From: Edaphobacter dinghuensis
Lineage (GTDB): Bacteria; Acidobacteriota; Terriglobia; Terriglobales; Acidobacteriaceae
Direction: 5' to 3'
DNA: 64,000 nt
NCBI RefSeq assembly: GCF_014640335.1
Contig: NZ_BMGT01000001.1
Span: 248,001-312,000 of the forward strand
Shown here in pieces: positions 37,510 through 45,754 of this stretch. Under the pieces are notes generated by a model. It saw only the letters and a list, made by a program, of their open reading frames with translations. It was not told where the DNA came from and did not search any database. The translations under genes were made by a program, and so were the position numbers. Numbering within the stretch: the stretch's first letter is position 1; each line of letters opens with the position of its first letter.

Positions 37510-38631
37510 ATGACACTCTTCAGAACAAACTCTATCGCCCGTATCCTTCCCGCCTTCCTCTCAGCCTGCATGGCAGCGCAAGCATTTGCTGCACCATCAG
37601 CAGACAATGCCGCGCGGAAGCACGCACATGAGGCGGTGAACGTATTGCAGCAGTGGTACACGCCGCAGAGCGGGCTGTATCGCACAACAGGATGGTGGAA
37701 TTCCGCCAACGCGATCACCGCGCTTGCGAACTACAGCCGCATGAGCCACACGAAAAAATATCTGCCCATCTTTGCGAACACGCTGCACGCCGCGCAGACT
37801 GGACATGATGGATTCCCGGGATTCATCAACGACTACTATGACGACGAAGGCTGGTGGGCGCTGGCCTGGATCGATGTCTATGATCTGACCGGAAAGACTG
37901 AGTATCTTCAGGCTGCAGGCTCCATCTTCGACAACATGCAAAAGGGATGGGAGACCGAGACCTGCGGCGGAGGCGTGTGGTGGAGCAAAAAGAGCAAGGA
38001 TAAAAATGCGATTGAGAATGAGCTGTTTCTCGCAGTTGCTGCTTCGCTGGCAAACCGCGCAAAGATGCCTGAAGATCGCCAGAGATATCTAAGCTGGGCG
38101 CAGAAGGAGTGGGTCTGGTTTCGTGACTCGGGCATGATCAACGGGGAGCACCTGGTCAACGATGGGCTCAACATCTCGAACCCGGCGCACTGTACGAACA
38201 ATGGCAAGGCGACCTGGAGCTATAACCAGGGCGTGATTCTTGGTGCGCTGGTAGAACTGAATAAAGCCGCGCCAGACCCGGCGCTGACAGAGACGGCCTC
38301 GGCCATCGCACATGCGGCGATCGAGCATCTTGTCGACGGCCAGGGCGTGTTGCATGAGCCTAACGGCGCGCATACTGGCGGAGACGTGCCGCAGTTCAAA
38401 GGTATCTTCAGCCGCAATCTGATGCTGCTCAATAATGCGTTTCCCGATGATCGTTACCAGGCATTTGCCCGAGCCAACGCGGAGAGCATCTGGGCCAAAG
38501 ATCGGGATGCGGCCAATCATCTGGGCTTCTGGTGGGCAGGGCCGTTCGACCTGGCCGATGCGGCACGTCAGAGCTCTGCGCTCGATGCTCTGACGGCTGC
38601 GGCTGTTGTGGGCCGTGCGAAGCATCGTTGA
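37510..38631 (+). CDS. Secreted GH76 alpha-1,6-mannanase-like enzyme
   Basis: The 373-residue protein has a signal peptide (to AFAAPSA) and an (alpha/alpha)6-barrel GH76 domain. The catalytic Asp pair is Asp111-Asp112 in DYYDDEGWWALAW. Other family blocks are GGGVWWSK, ENELFLAVAASL and WSYNQGVILGALVEL. GH76 enzymes cut alpha-1,6-mannan backbones such as fungal cell-wall mannan, so this is a candidate for using fungal necromass. It is separated from rlpA by 80 bases, without clear regulatory signals. Repeat A follows. Confidence 0.9.
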   Translation: MTLFRTNSIARILPAFLSACMAAQAFAAPSADNAARKHAHEAVNVLQQWYTPQSGLYRTTGWWNSANAITALANYSRMSHTKKYLPIFANTLHAAQTGHDGFPGFINDYYDDEGWWALAWIDVYDLTGKTEYLQAAGSIFDNMQKGWETETCGGGVWWSKKSKDKNAIENELFLAVAASLANRAKMPEDRQRYLSWAQKEWVWFRDSGMINGEHLVNDGLNISNPAHCTNNGKATWSYNQGVILGALVELNKAAPDPALTETASAIAHAAIEHLVDGQGVLHEPNGAHTGGDVPQFKGIFSRNLMLLNNAFPDDRYQAFARANAESIWAKDRDAANHLGFWWAGPFDLADAARQSSALDALTAAAVVGRAKHR

Positions 38632-38649
38632 TGCAACAAAAGCAAGAAC

Positions 38650-38731
38650 AAATACAGGGGTCTCTCCACTGCGCTTCGCTTCGGTCGAGATGACGTGTGG
38701 TTGGGATCGATAGCCGCGGTAGAGATGACGT
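38650..38731. repeat. Dispersed repeat A, copy 3, plus a partial copy
   Basis: A full copy (38650-38696) begins AAATACAGGGGTCTCTCC and ends TTCGGTCGAGATGACGT. A degenerate right-end fragment, CGGTAGAGATGACGT, follows at about 38716. The gap lies between convergent GH76 and TldE-like genes. Confidence 0.8.
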
Positions 38732-38742
38732 GGTTTTTGGTT

Positions 38743-40425
38743 TTACTTTTTCTCTGGTAAGGGCGGAGGAGGATAGTAGGGCAGCTTCTGCTGTTCTTCA
38801 ACGGCACGCTTGACGCCCACATCGTCAAACAACATGCTCGGCGCGATCATGGTCTGCGGCACCGGACCAAGTGAATTGTCGACGTAGTCGTCATTGCCCA
38901 CCGCCACGATATCCGAGCGCAGGCTGCGGTTGTCCAGCTCGTCAAAGACTGCTCCGCGCACCAGCTCTCTGCTGCCGTCGGCGTGGACACGGTAGAGAAG
39001 GCGCGGCTCAAGCGCGCCGGCCAGCGTCTCGACAGCATAGACGTCGCGGCCCTGCTCCTTCGCCATGGCGAGCAGCTTCTTATTCAACTCGCTGACGGGG
39101 ACGGCCTCGCTCGATTTAACGATCATGACGCCGGAGCGCGAGTGAGCCACCTGTCCCGGTGCGGACCGGCCATGACCGTTCGAAGCTGGAAAGTCTCTTA
39201 CCGGCTCTCGCCCGATGAGGTAGCTCTGCAACATGCCTTTGGCCACCACATCGACGGACTGCGCGGGCACACCTTCGTCGTCGACCGCGTAGGCACCCAG
39301 CAGGGTCTTGCCTGCGAACTTCGTCATCAGCGGATCGTCGGTGACATCCAACATCGCCGGCAACACGCGCGACTTGTAGCTCGAGGCATAGACGCCGGTC
39401 GTCCTGGCCGTCGTGCCCATCGCGGGACGGTCCGCCTCGACGTTGGGAACGAAGAGGCGCGTCATCACGTCGGACGCGGCATCACCGCTGAAGAGGATGG
39501 GGCCGTGGTAGTCCTCGGCCGGAACGACTGGAGCCGCTCGCAGAGCTTCAAGGCTTTTGAGATCGTCGATCACACGCTGGCGAAATATCGGCCAGCTCTC
39601 CAGCTCCTTCGCATCGGCTGTGGTGGGCCCGTTATCGCGACTCAGGCGCATTCCGTCAGGCGCCTGACCGCCGACGCTGATGCCCGCGGAATATCCGGAG
39701 TATCCCTGCCGGACCGCTGTGCCTTCGGTGTTGACCAGGTATCGGTTGACGGCGACGGCGCGCACGTTCGCGGTCGAGTACTGCACATACTCGGCCGACG
39801 CGCGAACCTCGGGCGCAGTCTCGAACAGCCCGCTGGCGTCAATGATCCTCTGCTTCCATGCCTTGCGATCGAGATCGATGCCGACCAGCGGAGCTATGTG
39901 CACCACCGGTTTCGCTTCTGCAAAGTCGTGCTCCATCTGCGGTGTCTGGAACTGCTTCAAAGCGGCTTGCTTGGCGGCATAAGCCTGGAGAGCATTTTTG
40001 TATGCTGTGTCGGTCGCAGTCCAAAGAGCGTAGCGCAACGCCTCGGGATTGTTGTCGCTGGGCGCAAGCGCGATGGCGCCGTCTCCCCTGCTGGTGCTGC
40101 TGTCGGCAGCATAATCGCCAACCCGAACGGTGACACGCACCACGCGCTGATGATTCGACTCCTCGCGGGTGAGTGCGCCGTAGTTGGCAACGGCCTCGTA
40201 GCTGTTCAGATCGTCGAGCTGATACTCGATGAAGTAAGGGCGCTGCATTCCGGGCAATACAAGATTCGCCTTTTCACGGGCAAGTTCTGTCTGCATGGCC
40301 TTCAGCATGGGATCGTTGCTCTGCTGCGCGAAGCTGGGCATTGCAGAGGCAACGCAGACACAGGATGCGACGGTAAGCAGCGAGGAGTTGCGGAGGCGGC
40401 GAGAGAAGAAGGATCGGTTGTTCAT
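38743..40425 (-). CDS. Exported TldE/PmbA-like protein lacking the metal site
   Basis: The 560-residue protein starts with a signal peptide (SLLTVASCVCVASAM to SFAQQ), unlike cytosolic E. coli PmbA. It aligns along its length with the preceding tldD-like gene, for example DYHGPILFSGDAASDVMTRL against the site where the partner has HEVLGH. It has no HExxxH, as expected for the non-catalytic TldE partner of a heterodimer. It retains the family blocks DDEGVPAQSVDVV and SNGHGRSAPGQ. The C-terminus is Pro-rich. Its ATG overlaps the partner's stop by four bases. Confidence 0.85.
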   Translation of the reverse strand: MNNRSFFSRRLRNSSLLTVASCVCVASAMPSFAQQSNDPMLKAMQTELAREKANLVLPGMQRPYFIEYQLDDLNSYEAVANYGALTREESNHQRVVRVTVRVGDYAADSSTSRGDGAIALAPSDNNPEALRYALWTATDTAYKNALQAYAAKQAALKQFQTPQMEHDFAEAKPVVHIAPLVGIDLDRKAWKQRIIDASGLFETAPEVRASAEYVQYSTANVRAVAVNRYLVNTEGTAVRQGYSGYSAGISVGGQAPDGMRLSRDNGPTTADAKELESWPIFRQRVIDDLKSLEALRAAPVVPAEDYHGPILFSGDAASDVMTRLFVPNVEADRPAMGTTARTTGVYASSYKSRVLPAMLDVTDDPLMTKFAGKTLLGAYAVDDEGVPAQSVDVVAKGMLQSYLIGREPVRDFPASNGHGRSAPGQVAHSRSGVMIVKSSEAVPVSELNKKLLAMAKEQGRDVYAVETLAGALEPRLLYRVHADGSRELVRGAVFDELDNRSLRSDIVAVGNDDYVDNSLGPVPQTMIAPSMLFDDVGVKRAVEEQQKLPYYPPPPLPEKK

Positions 40426-42188
40426 TGGCCAGCCTTTCCGGTAGCGTTCGTCGCGTCATCGGCGTTGGGAGGGGGAAGGATAGGCGGCCTGGCCGTACCC
40501 TGTGCCTGCTTCTGCGTCTCGATCTCGCTGACCAGCATCGCCGGCGCGACCGCGCTGACCGGGATGCTGCCGGATTCGGCACCGCAAATTCCGTTGAAGA
40601 CCTCGGGCTTATCGTCGGTTGCGACGATTCGGGCCAGAGCCGCCTGCGGCGTGCCTACGATGCTCACGCCGCGCACCAGTTCATCGGGACGCCCGTCCAC
40701 ATACACGCGATAGACGACCAAGGGGATGACCTGAAAGGCCTGCGGCGAGCGGCGCGTTGTTACAGCGAATCCGGAGGAGATGTCTTCGAAGTAAAGACCG
40801 TAGGCTTTGCCCTGCTTCTTCGCTTCGGCGATCAGCATCTGCCGCAGCTCGGCATCGCTGACCGTCTTCGACGAGCTGACAATCAGATTTCCCTGACGGC
40901 CGGTGGGCATGTGGCCAACCTCGGCGCGTCCGTGCGCGTTACTGTGAGCAAAGCCGGCGACCGGCTGACGGGACATCAGAAAGGTCTTCAGAATGCCGTT
41001 TTGGATCAGGTCGACACGCCTGGCCTGCTGGCCTTCGTCGTCATAGTCGTAGTGCCCGCTTAGCCACGTTCCGTCAAATTTTTCGAGCGTGGGATCGTCG
41101 GAGACACTCATAAAGGATGGAAGAATCTGCTTGCCCATCAGTTTGGTAAACGTCTGGCCCTCGTCGTCGCCGCGCTGCCGCTGGCCTTCGAGGCGATGGC
41201 CGAGAACCTCGTGAAAGAAGACCGCCGCTGCTCGTCCGCTTAGAATCGCGGGGCCGTTGTACGGATCGGTCACCGGAGCTACGCGCAATGCTTCGAGATT
41301 CTTGCCCATCTCGGTGATCTTTGCGGCAAGCACCTTCTGGTCGGGCAGATGCCCGGTCTCATCGGCCTCGAACGTCTCGGCGCGGAACATGTCCATGCCG
41401 TCGGCGGCCCGTGTTCGGCCCAGAATGACCAGGCGGGCAACGTGGTTCGGCGTGGCAGTCTTCGCGCCCTCCGACGAGACGAAGTAGTCGGTCTCGGAGC
41501 TGGCCTCGAGCGCCACGGTGTTATAGAAGACATCGGGATATTGCTTGAACAGACCGGAGAGATCACGCAGGCGCTGCTCCCACTGTGCGGTGTCGACCTT
41601 GAGCGCAGGAGCGGGCGGCAGCAGGGCAACCTTCGGATCTTCGGTCGAAAAATCCGGCGACGCATCCTCTTCCTTCGCCCGAACCTCCTGGTCCGTCTTG
41701 ACTTTGAGATAGCCGTCGAGCGCTTTGCCATAGCCGCGATTGGTCGCAAACCAGAGGCTGCGCGCGATGGCGTTGTTGTCGTCGGTCAGCGGCATGGGGA
41801 TGGTTGTCAGCGCGCTGTTGCGATGGTCGCCGTGGGTGTTGTCTTCGGCGGGAGAACCGATGCGGACCTGCACGTCGGCAAACCTGCGACGGCTCTGGTT
41901 CGAATTGGTGATCGCGCCAAACTGGGCGGCGATGCTGACCTGTTCACCATCGGCGATCGAATAGCTGAGGAAGTAAGGCTTCGGCTGCTGCGCTGTCGGG
42001 CTTGCACTACCCAGCGAGTTCATGGCGCGGTGCAACTCCGACTCCATCGCATCTACGAGGATGCTGGAGGTCTGTCCTGCCTGCGGATGCGCTTCCGCCG
42101 CTCGAACCACTCGCCCCGGAAGGGCCACCCCTGCCAGCCCCAAAACCGCCAGCCCGACACCGGCAACTACAACTCTTTGTCTTGTCAT
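40422..42188 (-). CDS. Exported TldD-like zinc metalloprotease
   Basis: The ATG at 42188 gives a 588-residue protein with a signal peptide (VVVAGVGLAVLGLAGVALPG); the longer frame to 42317 is not supported. The zinc motif HExxxH is present as HEVLGHRLEG, with His326, Glu327 and His331, and the family's later Cys-containing block is NGICGAESG. Together with the TldE-like gene just downstream it should form a heterodimeric protease in the periplasm. Cytosolic TldD/E acts on unfolded peptides; the substrate of exported forms is unknown. Divergent from the ECF sigma gene. Confidence 0.88.
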   Translation of the reverse strand: MTRQRVVVAGVGLAVLGLAGVALPGRVVRAAEAHPQAGQTSSILVDAMESELHRAMNSLGSASPTAQQPKPYFLSYSIADGEQVSIAAQFGAITNSNQSRRRFADVQVRIGSPAEDNTHGDHRNSALTTIPMPLTDDNNAIARSLWFATNRGYGKALDGYLKVKTDQEVRAKEEDASPDFSTEDPKVALLPPAPALKVDTAQWEQRLRDLSGLFKQYPDVFYNTVALEASSETDYFVSSEGAKTATPNHVARLVILGRTRAADGMDMFRAETFEADETGHLPDQKVLAAKITEMGKNLEALRVAPVTDPYNGPAILSGRAAAVFFHEVLGHRLEGQRQRGDDEGQTFTKLMGKQILPSFMSVSDDPTLEKFDGTWLSGHYDYDDEGQQARRVDLIQNGILKTFLMSRQPVAGFAHSNAHGRAEVGHMPTGRQGNLIVSSSKTVSDAELRQMLIAEAKKQGKAYGLYFEDISSGFAVTTRRSPQAFQVIPLVVYRVYVDGRPDELVRGVSIVGTPQAALARIVATDDKPEVFNGICGAESGSIPVSAVAPAMLVSEIETQKQAQGTARPPILPPPNADDATNATGKAGQ

Positions 42189-42373
42189 TGGAAAGAAAAC
42201 TCGATTCACGTACAAAAAATTCAACTGAAGCAGAGTGTAGCGGAAATATCTTCCCTTCGGCTTCGCCAATACAAAAGCCTGCCGCCATGCTGGCCGGAAG
42301 CCCCTCGACCGGGCCAAAAATAAACCAAATTTCGTACCTAACCGCGGCCCGGGGCTGTTGTCTAATCGGGCGG

Positions 42374-42958
42374 ATGAACAAAGTCGACGCAGAAGCGATT
42401 CAGCAGATCCTGTCCGGAGATCGAGACGCCTACCGCGTCCTGATGGACCGTCACTTCTGCACCGTGCATCGCATCGCCTTCCGCATCACCGGCAACGAGG
42501 CCGACGCGGAAGAAGCCGCGCAGGAGGCGTTTCTCCGCGCCTACAACAAGCTTCCGGGCTTCCGTCAGGACGCCTCTTTTTCCACCTGGATTACGCGAAT
42601 TGTTATGAATACCGCCTTCAATCTCGTCGAACGCCGCGGCCGCGATCTCTCACAGAACGGCCTTCGCATCGCCGATACTCCCTCGCCGGCTGAACAGACC
42701 GTGCAGTTGGCCGGAACGCAACCCGATCCGGAACGGCAGCTGCTCGACCATGAAGCTGCCTCGCTTCGCCAGCGGGCTCTGGCCGACCTTACCCACATGG
42801 AGCGGACCGCCTTTACGCTGCGCCACATGGAAGACCTTCCCATCGCCGAGATCGCCGCAGCGCTGAACGTGCCTGCGAATTCTGCCAAACAGGCCGTCTT
42901 TCGTGCCGTCGGCAAACTGCGGCGCTCCCTTGCCCCTATTGCAGGAGGCCAGTCATGA
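42374..42958 (+). CDS. ECF-type RNA polymerase sigma factor
   Basis: The 194-residue protein has region 2 (RDAYRVLMDRHFCTVHRIAF, DAEEAAQEAFLRAYNKLPGF, STWITRIVMNTAFN) and region 4 (LTHMERTAFTLRHMEDLPIA, AAALNVPANSAKQAVFRAVG). No ribosome site precedes the ATG; TCTAAT ends seven bases upstream, so the message may be leaderless. The gene ends in a four-base ATGA overlap with a zinc-finger anti-sigma gene, and two HEAT-type envelope proteins follow. The pair probably responds to an envelope signal and controls at least this operon. Confidence 0.93.
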   Translation: MNKVDAEAIQQILSGDRDAYRVLMDRHFCTVHRIAFRITGNEADAEEAAQEAFLRAYNKLPGFRQDASFSTWITRIVMNTAFNLVERRGRDLSQNGLRIADTPSPAEQTVQLAGTQPDPERQLLDHEAASLRQRALADLTHMERTAFTLRHMEDLPIAEIAAALNVPANSAKQAVFRAVGKLRRSLAPIAGGQS

Positions 42959-43695
42959 CCCACTTCTCTGAAGAAGAACTGATTGCCTATCAGCTTCATG
43001 AAAGCCCTGACGAAGCTGCCATCCAGCGCCATGTCGAGCAATGTGCCCAGTGCGCTGCGCTATCGGAGTCCATTGCCGAGACCCTGCGCGTCTTCTCCTC
43101 CGACCCGGTTCCCACGCCAGACCTCGATCGTAACTGGCGGCGACTGCGCGGCAACCTCTCGGTTCTCTCCGCCGAGCCGCGACGCAGCTTCTTTCCACGC
43201 TTCGCGCTGTGGTCGGGAGCAGGTTTGGCGGCTGCAGCATTGCTTCTCGTGGTCTTCGTCGGCGTTCACGTTACCCGCGACCGCGACCACATCGCCGCGT
43301 TGCTGCCTGCCCTCAATCGTGTCAACCATACCAACACTGCGATTAACGGACATGGTCCACTTACCTCCGAGCCCACCGACCCTGGCGTGGCCAATCACCT
43401 TGATGCCGCCGAGCGCCTGCTGACGGAGGTCAACCACACCTCCGGCGCGCTCGATCCGGCAACGCGTGCGCAGGCGCATGACCTGCTACTCAGCAACGCC
43501 GTGTATGTGCGCACCGCGCGCGACCACGGCGACCTGGCGCAGGCAGCGGTGCTCGACGATCTGGGCCGCGTCCTGACCACGCTCGACAACGAACCCTCTT
43601 CGCCACATAGCACATTGCAGCTTCGCCTCGAGATGAATACCTCCGGCCTGCTGCTCGACATTCGCATCCTCCGCCAGAACCAGACCGCTCAATAA
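42955..43695 (+). CDS. Zinc-finger anti-sigma factor, membrane anchored
   Basis: The 246-residue protein starts inside the sigma gene's stop. The N-terminal anti-sigma domain has the HxxxCxxC motif His26-Cys30-Cys33. One membrane helix lies at about residues 84-106 (GAGLAAAALLLVVFVGVHV). A periplasmic domain of about 140 residues follows, with a repeated helical character (DAAERLLTEVNHTSGALDPA, ARDHGDLAQAAVLDDLGRVL). It should hold the ECF sigma factor at the membrane until a signal reaches the outer domain. Whether release is by proteolysis cannot be seen here. Confidence 0.88.
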   Translation: MTHFSEEELIAYQLHESPDEAAIQRHVEQCAQCAALSESIAETLRVFSSDPVPTPDLDRNWRRLRGNLSVLSAEPRRSFFPRFALWSGAGLAAAALLLVVFVGVHVTRDRDHIAALLPALNRVNHTNTAINGHGPLTSEPTDPGVANHLDAAERLLTEVNHTSGALDPATRAQAHDLLLSNAVYVRTARDHGDLAQAAVLDDLGRVLTTLDNEPSSPHSTLQLRLEMNTSGLLLDIRILRQNQTAQ

Positions 43696-43704
43696 GGACC
43701 AGCC

Positions 43705-44673
43705 ATGACCAACGCAATGACTACAACTACGACAAAACGAATCGGCAGCAAACTTCTCTCTCCGGCACTTCTGCTCGTCCTCGCGGCTGCGCAACCGCTG
43801 TACGGAATGATCTTCTCGCCGGAGCCTCTTCCCGCCGCAGCAGCTAACGATAACAGCCCTTACGCCGATGGAACCCGCGCCATGAATGAGCATCGCTGGC
43901 AGGATGCCATTCGCTCATTCGACAAGGTGATTGCGGCGAAAGAGAAGCGCTCGGATGCCGCCCTCTATTGGAAGGCGTACTCGCTCAATAAGCTGCAGCG
44001 CCACTCCGATGCGGCGGCGATCTGCAACACACTGCATGCGCAGTATGCCGACAGCCCCTGGAATAAGGACTGCGATGCGCTCTCCATCGACAATCCCAAC
44101 ATCAACATCGATCTCGGCGATATCAATCAAAGCCTGAACATTCACGTCCATCCCGATGTTCACATTGATCCCATCACCATCCCCAATATCAATGTCGATA
44201 TTAAGAACAATCCTGATATCAAGATCCTTGCTCTCAACTCCATGCTCAATCAGGACCCCGCCAAGGCGATCCCGGTCCTGCGCGACATTCTCAATGGAAA
44301 TCAGCCTATCGGAGTGAAGAAGCATGCCATCTTTGTGCTCGCCCAAAGCAAGTCTCCCGAAGCCCAGGCCATACTGCACGATGCCGTCACCGGCAAGATG
44401 GATCCCGAGCTTCAACGCCAAGCCATCATGATGATGGCAATCTTTCAGGGCAAGCGGGACAACGATACGCTCGCCGAGATTTACCGCACCACGTCAGACC
44501 GCCAGATTAAGCGATCGGTCATCTCCGCTTTATTCATTACGCAGGATGCCCCGCATCTTGTAGAGCTGGCCCGCAGCGAGAAGGACATGGAGTTGAAGCG
44601 CTCCATCGTCTCGCAGCTTGCGATCATGCACGACAAGGCTGCGACCGACTACATGATGGAACTTCTCAAGTGA
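43705..44673 (+). CDS. Exported TPR/HEAT-repeat protein
   Basis: The 322-residue protein has a signal or anchor segment (LLSPALLLVLAAAQPLYG). Residues of about 54-125 are TPR-like (DGTRAMNEHRWQDAIRSFDK, LYWKAYSLNKLQRHSDAAAI). Then comes an Asn/Ile/Asp-rich linker with alternating hydrophobics (IDLGDINQSLNIHVHPDVHI). HEAT-like repeats follow to the end (KKHAIFVLAQSKSPEAQAIL, LQRQAIMMMAIFQGKRD, IKRSVISALFIT). It is nine bases after the anti-sigma gene, so it may be sensor, scaffold or regulon member of the pathway. AAGGA precedes its ATG. Confidence 0.8.
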   Translation: MTNAMTTTTTKRIGSKLLSPALLLVLAAAQPLYGMIFSPEPLPAAAANDNSPYADGTRAMNEHRWQDAIRSFDKVIAAKEKRSDAALYWKAYSLNKLQRHSDAAAICNTLHAQYADSPWNKDCDALSIDNPNINIDLGDINQSLNIHVHPDVHIDPITIPNINVDIKNNPDIKILALNSMLNQDPAKAIPVLRDILNGNQPIGVKKHAIFVLAQSKSPEAQAILHDAVTGKMDPELQRQAIMMMAIFQGKRDNDTLAEIYRTTSDRQIKRSVISALFITQDAPHLVELARSEKDMELKRSIVSQLAIMHDKAATDYMMELLK

Positions 44674-44711
44674 TTCACCTCGGCTCAATCGAATCGATCA
44701 GGAGAAAGAAC

Positions 44712-45734
44712 ATGCGCCATCTTGCCCGCACTCTCGCCGCTATCGCTGTCTTTTCTGCTGCCACAGTCCTGGCACAACAACCGCAGTTCGTCCATGCGCG
44801 CCTCACTACCGTTGCCGCCCATGGTCTCAATGCCGAACTCGATACGCTCAAAGGCGAAGCAACGCCGCTGTGGGTCGGCTATAGTGTCCCTGTGGTGGAA
44901 AAAAGCTTCTCTAGCTGGGACTCGCGTATCAGCTACCTTGAGGGCGATCATCCGAACGTGAATGACAACACCTTAAACTCCAATCGCTCCTACGACCACG
45001 CCGTTATTCTCTTTCGCATCGCCGACCACAGCATCGTGAAGATACATGTGGACAATCCCGACCGTCAGCTCGATGCAGGCGACCTTCGGGTGGTGTGGCT
45101 CACCAATGTCACACCCGATGAAAGCATCGCTAATCTGAAATCGCTAGCGCTTCAAAGCGACGCAAAGAAGCTCCGCGACAGTGCTGTCTTCGCCATCTCG
45201 ATCCATCAGTCTCCGGCCACTGTTCCCGCCCTTATCAGCCTTGCATCTCCTACGAATGACCTGCAACTGCGTGAGCAGGCCGCTTTCTGGCTTGCCAATC
45301 AGCACGGCGCTGAGGGCTTCGCTGCACTGAAGCGCTTTGCCCGCGAAGATCCTGATGCAGGCTTCCGCGAAAAGCTGGCTTTCGATTTCACCCTTACGAA
45401 AGACCCCGGAGCGATTGGCGAGCTGATTCGCATGGCCCATGAGGACTCCTCTCCGCAGGTGCGGAAACAGGCCCAGTTCTGGATGGCGATGAAGGGCGGC
45501 AAAGTTGTTGCGGGCGATCTTCGCGAGATCAGCGAAAACGATCCGGATACGCAGCTCCGCAAATCGGCGGTCTTCGCGCTCTCGCGCCTGCCCGGAGACG
45601 AAGCGGCTACACAGCTTATCCAAGTTGCCAACACCAGCAAAGATCCTGCCGTACGCAAACAGGCTGTCTTCTGGCTCGGTCAGTCACGCGATCCCCGCGC
45701 GCTCGATTACCTCACCAAGCTGCTCAAGCAATAG
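44712..45734 (+). CDS. Exported HEAT-repeat protein
   Basis: The ATG at 44712 follows AGGAG by about seven bases. The 340-residue protein has a signal peptide (RTLAAIAVFSAATVLA), a beta-rich N-terminal domain to about residue 140, then about six HEAT repeats of 31-33 residues. Each repeat has a motif like RKQAVFWLGQSRDP or LREQAAFWLANQ. The first domain contains an odd SHORT block, GEATPLWVGYSVPVVEKSF. It shares repeat style with the preceding gene, suggesting paralogy of the HEAT part. Protein-protein interaction in the periplasm is likely. Confidence 0.8.
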   Translation: MRHLARTLAAIAVFSAATVLAQQPQFVHARLTTVAAHGLNAELDTLKGEATPLWVGYSVPVVEKSFSSWDSRISYLEGDHPNVNDNTLNSNRSYDHAVILFRIADHSIVKIHVDNPDRQLDAGDLRVVWLTNVTPDESIANLKSLALQSDAKKLRDSAVFAISIHQSPATVPALISLASPTNDLQLREQAAFWLANQHGAEGFAALKRFAREDPDAGFREKLAFDFTLTKDPGAIGELIRMAHEDSSPQVRKQAQFWMAMKGGKVVAGDLREISENDPDTQLRKSAVFALSRLPGDEAATQLIQVANTSKDPAVRKQAVFWLGQSRDPRALDYLTKLLKQ

Positions 45735-45754
45735 TCCGGCTGTGATCGCTCGCT

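Noticed and set aside
38983-40713. 576-residue open frame opposite the TldE/TldD-like genes
   Set aside because: Spans the boundary of two real genes on the other strand and has no signal peptide or family motif.
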